Of a DNA stretch of 64,000 nucleotides, positions 33,137-43,850 are shown in pieces. The position numbers and the translations under genes were made by a program. Positions within the stretch are counted from its first letter, which is position 1; every line of letters begins with the position of its first letter. A model generated the notes under the pieces. It searched no databases and was not told where the DNA came from. It was given only the letters and a program-made list of their open reading frames with translations. Origin of the DNA: Poa pratensis. Taxonomy: Eukaryota > Streptophyta > Magnoliopsida > Poales > Poaceae. The DNA lies in assembly GCA_947311845.1 (NCBI GenBank), contig CAMZMU010000123.1, forward strand, positions 20,415,759 through 20,479,758. Reading direction: 5' to 3'.

Positions 33137-34377
33137 GGCAAACCCTATACGCCGCTCGTTAGCGGCGCGTATCGGCCGCGCCGCTAACGAGGGAGCTCTA
33201 CTAGGCCGGCCCATCGGGCGGCTCCCCCTTTTTCTTTCGTTTTTTCCGTTTCTTTTCTGTTTCTGTTTCTGTTTTTCTTTTTCGTTTCTTTTTTCTTTTT
33301 TTAGTTTTCTTTATTCTTTTATTTTTCTTTTTCGTTCTTTTTTAAATTGTTTTTGAAAATGGTTCTAAATTTTAAAATGGTTCTAAATTTTAAAATTGTT
33401 CATTTTTTAAAACGGTTCCATTTTTAAAATGGTTCCGAATTTAAAAATGGTTTCAAATTTAAAAATGGTTCCATTTTGAAAATGGTTCCAAATTTAAAAT
33501 GGTTTCAAATTTAAAATGGTTCCAAATTTAAAAATGGCTCGAAATTTGAAAAAAATTCATTTTTTGAAAATGGTTCCAAATTAAAAAATTGTTCATTTTT
33601 GAAAATGGTTCCATTTTAAAAGCGGTTCCAATTTTTAAAATTGTTCATTTTTAAAATGTGTTTCATTTTTCAAAATGGTTCCAAATTTGACAATTGTTCA
33701 TTTTTTGAAAATCGAACCATTTTTAAAATGGTTCCAAATTAAAAAATTGTTCATTTTTTAAAACGGTTCCATTTTGAAAAAATTTCCAAATTTTAAAATA
33801 GTTCTAAATTTTAAAATGGTTTTGAATTGAAAAAGGTTCCGAATTTAAAAATGGTTCCAAATTTTAAAATGGTTCATTTTTAAAAATCGTTCAAAAATAT
33901 TTTTTTTTCACCGACTTTTTCTTCTCTTCGGATTTTTTTACTTTGTACTGAATTTTGTACTATCAGATTTTTGTACTCCGTACTCAATATTTTTGTACTT
34001 GCGGTTTCAGTTTACATGTGTTTCCGATTTTTTTTTTCTTTCGAGAGAATTATTTTTATATTTTTTGTTTGCTTACGTGCGTGTACTGTAGTTTACATGT
34101 CGAGCGTAACAGAAAAAAGTCGACGCTGCTCGAGCTCGCTAGCTAGCTAGCTCAACTTCTCCTAGCTCGGACGATCGTGCTAGCTAGCTCAACGTAACAT
34201 CTCGTGATCTAGGAACGAGCTAGCTAGCTCAACGTGTGGTGATAGTGATCCACATGCATGTGTCCGAAACAGTCAAATCGAGTGAAATGTTTTCGCGCGA
34301 TAGGCTGGCCCAGTTATGGAAGACCGTAGGCAGCGCGGGATGGAAGTGCCACTAAGGAGCCATACAAAGCAGCTCCC
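33137..34377. mobile_element. Mutator-like element with internal minisatellite
   Basis: GGGAAATAG flanks both ends (33128-33136 and 34378-34386). Copy F has the uninterrupted flank ACGGAAATATATGGGCGACTG near 40091. Terminal 30-mers, one inverted, match at about 18 of 30 positions, best over GCTCGTTAGCGGC versus GCTCCTTAGTGGC. A second GC-rich inverted repeat, CCGCTCGTTAGCGGCGCG, lies just inside the left end. The body is 1241 bp, without a transposase, and dominated by a low-complexity repeat. Confidence 0.8.
33340..33890. repeat. A/T-rich minisatellite AAAATGGTTCCAAATTT
   Basis: Some thirty imperfect units of 16-20 bp built on AAAATGGTTC(C/T)AAATTT and its variant TTGTTCATTTTT. The array fills most of the Mutator-like element and ends in a T-rich stretch. 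Confidence 0.9.
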
Positions 34378-35969
34378 GGGAAATAGAGTGGCGACTGTGT
34401 GTCGATAAAGGGCCATGCAGTTCTCGCAAGTTAGGCCTTGACGGTGGTAACAATTGGTCCGTCTAACGTGAAAAAAAGGCCTCTATAACTACAAGTATGG
34501 AAAAGGTAGTTGTAAATATTCTGCTCAGCTAATCTTACAAATTCTAGTAAAAAATAAAAAACTAATCTTAAAAACAAAAAGAGAAAGAAACTAACATGAT
34601 TTTGGGGCAGCAACGAGCATGGGCGAAAGTCGGTGAGACGTTACATGTATATTTATTAACCAGTCTCATTAAGTACTAGCACTGCAATACATTCATGCTC
34701 GTGTTTGATATGGTTAGCTCATTAATAGTCAAGTCTCTCAATAGCACCGCACACAAAAAATCCCTCAAAAAGATTATTAGTATACATTCGAGTGCGAGGC
34801 AGAGCCTGTCATAAATTTCAAGAGCAAAATAGGGACCTGATTCGTTCTTGATGGCACTCACCACCCGCGATTGGAGAAAACTTAGATAGTCCCCAACTAA
34901 TACCCATCAAGAAAGTATTGCACAAAATGCTACAGCAGCCTCTCGCCGACGTAACGAGTTGATCATGGATTCCATGACCGAAGTGCGACACACACTCATC
35001 CAAACACATCGAACTTGACTAATTTCTGCTGCCGCTCATTCCCAGTATTTTGTTCTAAACAAACTTATGTAAAAAGCTGTTTTTGTTGCTTCTCACGTTT
35101 TGGAAACTAGGGAAATGCTTGCTCGGGCGTAACTTTCTAACTAGATGTAAACAATGTGCCTCATCTTACCCAGTTGTATCTAGCCTTTTGAGGTCACCAT
35201 GGTTATATGTACCTGAGAAGAAATAGTCAAAAAATAAAAGAATATTTACCTCCTATTTTCGAATGGGGAGTAGGTGAGCATAATTGCATAAATATGATCC
35301 TCTGACAAAAACAAATATGGGAGTAAGTAGGCGGGACATTACAAATTTCTTAATTGATGATAAAATAAGTCAAGCATACTTTCATAGTATCATTAAGTAA
35401 TCAGCAAATTAATTGGTCAAGTGCTAGATGAATTTTTGACGGGCTTGTGTTGATTTTTCATGTCTAACTAAACCCACTTTTAATAATTAAAACATTTGTT
35501 TTCGAAAAAAAGGGCAACTCCCAGTCTCAACACTAATTGGTGCACATAGGTAGTGATTATTGCAAGTATTGACTTTCTACAACCAGATTATTACAAACCC
35601 TAGAGCAAAGAACAAAATCCCTGGTAAGATTACATAAACTACTTATGCATTGCTAATCCTATTATTAGGCTCCCAACATATCAATTGAAGATACTCCGAG
35701 AAACTCTCTCCAGGTAGCTGCAAGCTGAGTCCATTGTAGCCCGCTCCTCGATACGCTGAACTAAGGACCACACACGGGTACAATGGGTAGACATATGGAT
35801 AATTAACCTACAAGAAATTGGAAACTATTTTACTGTTAAAACAATATCACTGCAGTAATTGAAAACAGCCCAACATAAAGCACAAACTCCTACGCTGATT
35901 TATATTTTAAGTTATTTTGCTTAGCCCTTCCAAACATTTTCCGAGCATGTTCCAAACACTACCTGGAGT

Positions 35970-38380
35970 ATATGTGCCCACTGATGAGAAAATAAAAAAA
36001 ATCTTGTATTATTCATCTTCGTATAAAAACAACAATTTTATTCTCATTCCAACAATGTTTCGCTAGATTTTCCTTTCTTTGAATTAACCTCGCATAGAAA
36101 CTGTGAAAAGATGATCTTTATCTTTAGTGGTACCTCATCTTCCAAATATTTCTTTGTTTGAAAATTATACCCAGCATACACCATATCAATAAACATGTAG
36201 ATTATACCGAAAAGAATCTAGAACATGAAGGTTCTAATGAAAACTATCCGGCTCATCAAAACACTCAACAAACATTAGCCTCTGAACTAATTGTGACTAT
36301 GAAATCCATTTTAAGTGATTCCGATCTTCTAAAGGCAATATTTAGAGGAGTCGGCAGCATAACCTCTCCAAGCATAAGATGTTTACTCTAAACAATGTTA
36401 CACAAATAAGCGCATTGGCGCTCAAGGGTTTCATCATCATCCAAGTGTTTTTCCAAAAAAAAAATGTATTGGAACCCTTTTCAACATAAAAAAAAATCAT
36501 AGTATTTTTTTGCCCTCACGAGACAATTAAAAAAAAGGAGAGTTTGTGGGTCTTCAAGACACTTGAAATAATGTTTTAGCATATCGATATTCTGGAGAGG
36601 TTCTTGCCAAAATCCATCTACCTTCAAAAGGTTAAACAACCATTTTTCGTGTAAAGATTTATTTGCATATCGTGGTTCTCGACTCCAAGTACTCCCTGGC
36701 CTTTTGGTCGGAATATAAATTCCATTTAGTCACTCGATACTTTTGTTTATGGCCATGACACTGCCTACGAAATTTGGACATGCAATAGTCCATTCTCTTT
36801 GGCACACTTTGGAAACAAATAACTAAAACATGCACACACTTTCAAATCAATGGAGTATTCACATTAATGCTTATATGCTTAGTTTGACATTACTATCTAT
36901 GTTCTGGAAATTATTTATAATTTTAAACTTATGAGTAATGGTATTGCGCTAGTCTCCCATATGGAACCACTCGTGTGCGCTAGCGTAGTATATAGAAACT
37001 GTGGTCAGAGGAGCATCTGTCGGCATGCGTAGCACTCTGATGTGCAAGCATAACTCGTCTTGTTCTTTTTTGTTGCTTCATCTTCCCCAAGCAAAACTAA
37101 CTATAAATAAATATTTGTGGTGGGATATTGTAGTCCACCATCACATGGTTCGCAATTTCATTCCTTTTCGATGAGCTGTCCCAACAAAAGCTAGCCACCG
37201 GGCTACTATCTCTACTAACAAAATTTCCTTCAAAATCATGCCAACATTTTCTCTAAGAAGAGGTATGGATGAAGTGGCGCCTAGAAGAAGACGTTCATAA
37301 GATAACAAGCTATACTTATAAAGGACATAAACATGCTGAGCGGTTATACTGGTTTCGCTATCTTCTGAATATATAAAATAGAGTAAATTTATCAATGTAC
37401 CCCCATTAAGTAACACATATTTATACTCGGTAGATTTACATTTATGTATGAATACTCTCGATTATTTGTGTAATACAGGAAGGGAATACACGTGTTGAAA
37501 TGACTAGCTCAACTTATGAAAGGAATACACGTGTTGAGGGTGACTTTTGCTTCTCGATATCTTCTGAATGAATGAAAACAAGCAACTTAATCAAGGGGAA
37601 AGCTATATGCAAACACCACACGCAATTACGCCGCATGTGGTGACTAATTTGCATGTGTTTTTTATCCTATAAACGAGAGCACATGTATGCATATAGTACT
37701 CTGCCAACTCATGGTGTTATCATCGTGTTAATTGAAAATTCAAAATAAAATAAAATGAATTATCTTATGCCGTTATTCTGATTAGCAATCCAGTTATACT
37801 ATTGAGTTCATCTCAATGAGGGATTCAAGCCTAAATCCATCGTTAATAAGTTTCGACGAGTATTTTTCACACCAGTTATCAGGATAATTATATATGGCAA
37901 CTATATATTTTTACATGTTTTAGACATCTGCAACACACCTACATATCGAGGGTGATGATTTTTTTTTGCCACGCATATATATGTTTCTACACATTTGTAC
38001 TGATACACATAGCTGAAGAGTAATGGTTCAACCGTTTCTAAGACCATACAAATGGTATCACTCCACACAAGATAGTATCATGCAACCTTGTATTGGTGCA
38101 GGATGGCGTATAAAAACATGGTAACCAAGTTATTATAATTTGGTAAATAAGTGATAATAATCAGATTATGGTATTTAGTTTTGAGGATCTCGCCGACAAC
38201 CAAACCAACAATAATAATGGATTTTCAATTGGATTGGCCTTTTGAGAGAATTTTTAATTTGTGATGTCATCCATTCATCACTGCATGCATGGTAGAGAGC
38301 TGCCAGACTGTGTGGATTAGTGTGCGGCGTCGCTCCGTCGTCCGGCCCATGAATCAAAATATCCCCAATTCCCTATTAGG
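35970..38380. other. 2.4 kb present in copy E but not copy F, no gene seen
   Basis: AT-rich non-coding sequence. In copy F the flanks (TTCCAAACACTA and TTAGGTAATGCATGTTAAC) lie only about 50 bp apart. No long terminal repeats, inverted ends or domains were recognised, so it may be an insertion in E or a deletion in F. Confidence 0.5.
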
Positions 38381-38873
38381 CAATACATATTTTCTTGTCG
38401 GCGGATTTTAAATTTTGTTAGCAGAGTCTCGATTCTTTGTGCTATATTACATGATTAGCACAACGAAGCATATATGTAGTCATGCTAAAGGTCAATCACA
38501 AGAGCAAATAATATTACAGTTCCATTTGGCTCTTTCGACTGAACTTTAGCAGGACGCATACTGATTGCCTGCTGGGGATATACTGCATATCATGAGCTGA
38601 GTCGAGGCCGCAACCAGATGTGTCTAGTTCCATTGTTGGCAAACGAAAATCGCACAGAATGCAGACATTGCAGCTAGGTATTAGGAGAGGTCAACACAAG
38701 ATACAAGACTTGAGCATGTTTCTCGCCTAGTCCAGAAAGACTAATTCCTGACCCCGCTCATTCGCAAGATTTAGTCCAAACAACCCTACATAACTACATT
38801 AGACTGTCTTTCGTTCAGCATGCAGACATAGGAAACGCGTGCCTTGAGTGTTGGGTGCGACTAGATCCAAGTA

Positions 38874-39213
38874 CTCCCTCCATTTTTGTTTAAAGGGCGC
38901 AGCTCACAATTCTCTGGGACCAAGGTGTGTATCTATTGGATGAAAATCCTGGGCGTGGGAGCATCGGGGGTAACAGAGCTGCGCCTAACTAATCGCTATA
39001 TTAACGCTTAGTAAACCCCACACCTTCACACCTCCACAAACCTAAACGTGTTCCCACTTGCATGCACACACCGGAAGGGAAAAGGAAAGAGAGAAATCAG
39101 TGGGCCTAAAACGCCTCAATTAATTTCGTAATTAATGGCATGCGCCTTATTTCACTCCTATTGTGAAAATGCATGGATTTGGAGCTGCGCCCTTTAAACA
39201 AAAATGGAGGGAG
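38874..39213. mobile_element. Long Stowaway-type MITE
   Basis: 340 bp, with terminal inverted repeats of over 30 bp (CTCCCTCCATTTTTGTTTAA, continuing into GGGCGCAGCT; mirrored at 39183-39213) and TA at 38872-38873 and 39214-39215. Copy F lacks it near 42235. The middle is non-coding. Confidence 0.95.
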
Positions 39214-39390
39214 TACACACATGTGGGTTTCACCGTGCTCATTTTGCATTTGAGTATATATCTAGCTCACTGAGGTGAATATAGATTTATATATGTGAGA
39301 ACACAACAGTGGACACACATGAGGACGTATGTAATTATGTGTGTTTGTAGCCTATCTCTGAACGTACAGTAGGTAGGTGGGACTTCACTA

Positions 39391-39965
39391 CAACGTGAAA
39401 ATATCAAACAAATTGAGGGAGTTTATTTTGGGGGAATAATTGAGGTATTGATTTTTTTTTCCAGTAGAACGGAGTTATTGAGGTGAGATTAGGTGGTGGT
39501 TGCCCCTTGCCCGCCAATTGGTGGCCAGGCAACGGGTCGAGCCATAGGAAACCAGAGCAGTGCAGGTGTGAGTTGTGTGGACTGCTAGTGCGAGGCCCAT
39601 GCAAACCGTTAGATCATCTACCAACCGTTATATTTTGCACCCCCATCCCACCTTCGTCTGTTTTACAAAAGGCCCCATAAATCACATCACCTTCTCACTG
39701 TCCCGTCCTCCCTAGCAAGTTACAGCTTTTCCCAAAACAACACATCGCCCACGCTCTCTCTCCCTATTGCTGGCCCTGCTAACAGTTTGAAGAACAAATG
39801 TGGCGTGGGTAGAGGACCCTCAAACGGATGATGAGCTAGATATTTGCGCACATACGGCACAGCTCTAGGTTAACTCATGTTACCCTTGTGTCTCCTATAG
39901 CCAATACTTTCCTATCTGGCTGCAGCCATGTTCTTCATTACCGGATCCGTTCGGCAGGAAACCAA
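39391..39965. other. Spacer between copies E and F, no gene seen
   Basis: GC content is higher than in its neighbours, with pyrimidine-rich stretches near 39680-39780. Short open frames show no domain. Confidence 0.4.
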
Positions 39966-42410
39966 CCTCCATGGAGATGCTAATGGTGGAGACAGAAGCG
40001 TGGTGGCACAAGGCTGCCACAGTTTTGACCTATGGCCTTTGGATTTTGTTTTTCAATGAGAAACGTGATGTGGGCCCTTACCAAGCCTACGGAAATATAT
40101 GGGCGACTGTGGGCTGACAAAGTGCCATGCAGTTCTCGCAAGTTAAGGCCTAGACGGTGGTAACAATTGGTCCGTCTAGCGTGACAAAAAGCCTCTCTAA
40201 CTACAAATTATGGAAAAGGAGGATGTAAATATTCTAGTCGGCTAATCTTACAAAAACTCTAAAAAACCATTCTTACAAATCCGCAAAAAAAATTATTCTG
40301 AGAGAGAGATAGAGCAAACTTGATTTTGGGACATACGAGCATGCGAGGAAGTCGGTGAGAGGTTACAAGTATATATTTTTAACCGTAGTCTCATTAAGTA
40401 GTAGCACAACAGTACTTTCGTATTCGTGTTTGATATGGTTAGCTCAATAATAGTCAAGTCTCTCAACAACCCCGCAGAAAAAAAGTCCCTCAAAAAGGTT
40501 ATTAGTATACATTCGAGTGCGAGGTAGAGCCAGTTAAAAATTTCAAGAGCCAAAAAGGGACCAAATTCGTTCTTGATGGCACCCACCACCCACGTTTGGA
40601 GAAAACTTAGATAGTCCCAACTATTACCTGACAAGAAAGTATTGCACAAAATGCTACAGAAGCCTCTCGCCCAAATGAAAAGTTCATCATGGATTGCATG
40701 ACCGAAGTGCAACGCACAATAATGCAGACACATCGGACCTAACTAATTTCCGCCGCCGCTCATTCCCAGTATTTTGTTCTAAACATACGAATGTAAAAAG
40801 CTGTTTTTGTTGCTTCTCACGTTTTGGAAACTAGGGAAATGCTTTGCTCTGCCGTAACTTTCGAACGAGATGTAAACACTGTGCCTCACCTTACCCAATT
40901 GTATCTAGCCTTTTGAGGTCACCATGGTTATATATACCTGGGAAGAAATAATCAAAAAATAAAAGAATATTTCCCTCCTATTTTGAGTGGGGGGTAGGTG
41001 AGCATAATTGCATAAATATGATCCTCTGACAAAAACAAATATGGCAGTAAGTCGTTGAGACATTACAAATAGTCTTAGTTGATGAAAAAATAAGTTACAG
41101 AATTAATACTTTCATAGTATCATTAAGTAAATAGCTAATTAATTAGTCAAGTGCTAGATGAATTTTTGATGAGCTTGTGTTGATTTTTCATGTCCAACTG
41201 ATCCCACTTTTAATAATTAAAACACTTGTTTTTGAAAAAGAGGGCAGCTCCTAGTCTCAACGGTGATTGGTGCACATAGGCAGTGATTACTGCAAGTATT
41301 GGATTTCTACTACCAGATTATTACATACCCTAGAGCAAACAAAAAAAATTCCCTTTAAGATTACATAAATCACGTATGCATTGCTAATCCTATTATTAGA
41401 CTCCCAACATATCAATTGAAGATACTCCGAGAAACTCTCTCTAGATAGCTGCAACATTGTCCATTGGAGCTCGCCCCTCGATACGCTGAACTAAGGACCA
41501 CACGTCCACACACTGGTACACTCGGTAGACATATGGATAATTAACCTACAAGAAACTGGAAACTCTTTTACTGTTAAAAAAATATCACTGCCGTAACTGA
41601 AAATAGCCCAACGTAAAGCACAAATTACTACCCGGATTTATACTTTAAGGTTTTTTTTTGCTTAGCCCTTCCAACATTTTCCGTGCATGTTCCAAACACT
41701 AATCAAGATACATTAGCACAACGAAGTCTGTTCCATTAGTCAATACACCTATTAGGTAATGCATGTTAACCTGTCGGTGGATTTTAAACTCTGTAAGCAG
41801 AGTCTCGATTTATCGTACTATATTACATGATTAGCACAACGAAGCGTGTATGAAGTCACGCTGAAGTTCAATCCCAAGAGCAAATATCAGAACAGTTCCA
41901 TTTGGCTCTTTCAACTGAACTTTAGCAGCACGCATACTGATTGCCTGCTGGGGATCTACCGCATATCATGAGCTGAGTCGAGGCCACAGCCATATGTGTC
42001 TAGTTCCATTTTTGGCACAAGAATATCGTACATGATGGGCAATATGCAGCTAGGTACTAGGAGAGGTCGACACAAGATGCAAGACTTGAGCATGTTTCTC
42101 TCCTAGTCCAGAAAGACTAATTCCTGACACCGCTCATTCGCAAGATTTAGTCCAAACAACCCTACATTAGACTGTATTTAGTTCATCGATTGGACATGCA
42201 GACATAGGAAACGCTTGGTTTGGGTGTTGGGTTGCACCGTGCTCTTTTTGCATTTGAGTATATATCTAGCTCATGAGGTGAATATAGAATTTATATATGT
42301 GAGCACACAACGATGGACACACATGAGGACGTATGTATGATTGTAGCCTATCTTTGAACGTACATGGGGTATAGCATGTGTGCAAGTAGGTGGGACATTA
42401 AAACTAATGC
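39966..42410. repeat. Segments S, T and U of the local duplication, copy F
   Basis: A compact copy without the insertions seen in D and E, so it supplies the empty sites for them. Landmarks are GTGGTGGCACAAGGCTGCC (40000), GACGGTGGTAACAATTGGTCC (40153), GGTTATTAGTATACATTCG (40497), GTAGACATATGGATAATTAACC (41525) and CTGATTGCCTGCTGGGGATC (41937). Non-coding. Confidence 0.85.
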
Positions 42411-43481
42411 ACTAAAGTAATGTATCATGTTTATTTCTTACATCATGTTTATTTCTTCCTCAGTTTAACTTATCATGTTTATTTCTAACATCGAGTAGTG
42501 CTTTTTCATGTGAAATACACGTGGTGAGTTGTAAGTTAGTAGGTTTTCATGTCCTCTCCAAAAAAAAAAAATTTGAGCTTAAAGTGATCGATATCCACCG
42601 CTCAAATAGATAGAATAAAATTGACCCAGTTTATAAGGGAAACCGGGACCAAAAACATCTCTCCAAATTTTAAATGTAATCGCGTTTTTGATATATTTCA
42701 ACAGAGATTAAAAAGCAAAAAGAAACGGACAGGTCTGGCCGGAAAAGATCACTCCGTTGGGTACACTCTTTTGTCCCAAACAGGTCTCTTCGTTAGAGCT
42801 GTCGATCGGTGGAAGTAGTACAATTGAGAAGTGTTGTAGTACCATTCAGATGTTGACCCGTAGCTTTTAGGATGCATGCATGCATCGATCAGACGGTATA
42901 ATAAATGGACGTTGAAAATGTGTAACGCCATATTTTCCATATTTGTTCACTGGATTGCAAGAAAACAAATGCAAAGCAAGTATATCCAAATAGGAGCTGA
43001 AGTGTTCCGTAATTGAATGAGGTGTTGTGAGAAGACATGTATTACACATCATGTAATACAACACGGAGTAAGATGAAAATAATCATTGACATCGAACTTC
43101 ATGAATTGGATGGATAACTTGGGCTAGCTGTGGACATGTTTGGTGCCTGAAATGCTCACGACAAATTTTATGTTGTTTACTAAGATTTGCGTTCTCAGAT
43201 ATGTTAGGTTTTTTTTATCATCGCTTATGCTCCTAGAGGTTCTTGATGCTTTGTTTCCTACTTGACGTTGGAACTATGCGACAACCAGAAATAAACATGA
43301 TGTAAGAATGTTAGGCAAGTTCAAAAAAAAAGGTGGATAGTGGAAAATGCTGTGCCGAATCCGTACTTGCGATTTGTTCTTAGCTTATTTTGGTCCAAGT
43401 GCACTTTGTACCTCCCGATCTGTTCTTAGCTTGTATAGTCGATGCACAAAGAAAATTTATTTACCTCTATCAAATGATGAG
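42411..43481. other. Intergenic sequence left of Copia-2
   Basis: AT-rich, with three copies of TATCATGTTTATTTCT near 42420-42500. At 42605-42655 there is a diverged match to the retroposon 3' motif AGGGAAACCGGGACCAAAAA also seen at 2810 and 24720. No gene. Confidence 0.4.
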
Positions 43482-43486
43482 GTCGG

Positions 43487-43801
43487 TGTTATTTTGTGGT
43501 GATCCAAATTCTTATATACTGATAAAGGCCGACTTGTGACGAGGAGAGCGGAGCGTCCCGGACTGCAGTTGACCTAGGGTTTTACCACTATATATACATC
43601 TTGTAAGCCGTCGGCTGGGATAAGTCGCATTGTGTAAATCTCCGGCGTTTGTAACCTCACCCGATATAGTGAAGTGTTGCTGGCTGGCGCCCGTGGTTTT
43701 TTCCTCTCCTTTGTTTGGAGAGGTTTTCCACGTTAAAATCTCGTGTCCCCTTTGGTTTGATCGTTCCGCTCTTCGTCGTTTCTTTGCTATCGTTTATAAC
43801 A
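43487..43801 (+). repeat. 5' LTR of Copia-2
   Basis: TG..CA ends. From GTTTGTAACCTCACCCGATA onwards (about 43648) it matches the Copia-1 LTR; before that only short patches do (TGACCTAGGGTTT, CTTGTAAGCCG). There are no GCGGTAGTACCGC hairpins. TATATATA at about 43591 is a possible TATA box. Confidence 0.95.
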
Positions 43802-43850
43802 AGTGGTATCAGAGCCCTGTTTCAGATCTGTTTTCAGATTAGGGTTTTGG

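Larger units (their letters stand above)
33000..39390. repeat. Segments S, T and U of the local duplication, copy E
   Basis: S (33010-33136), T (34387-35970) and U (38380-38873 and 39214-39390) match copy F at 39970-40110, 40111-41710 and 41752-42400. T also matches copy D. E differs from F by a Mutator-like insertion, a Stowaway MITE and about 2.4 kb of extra sequence at 35970-38380. All of it is non-coding. Confidence 0.85.
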
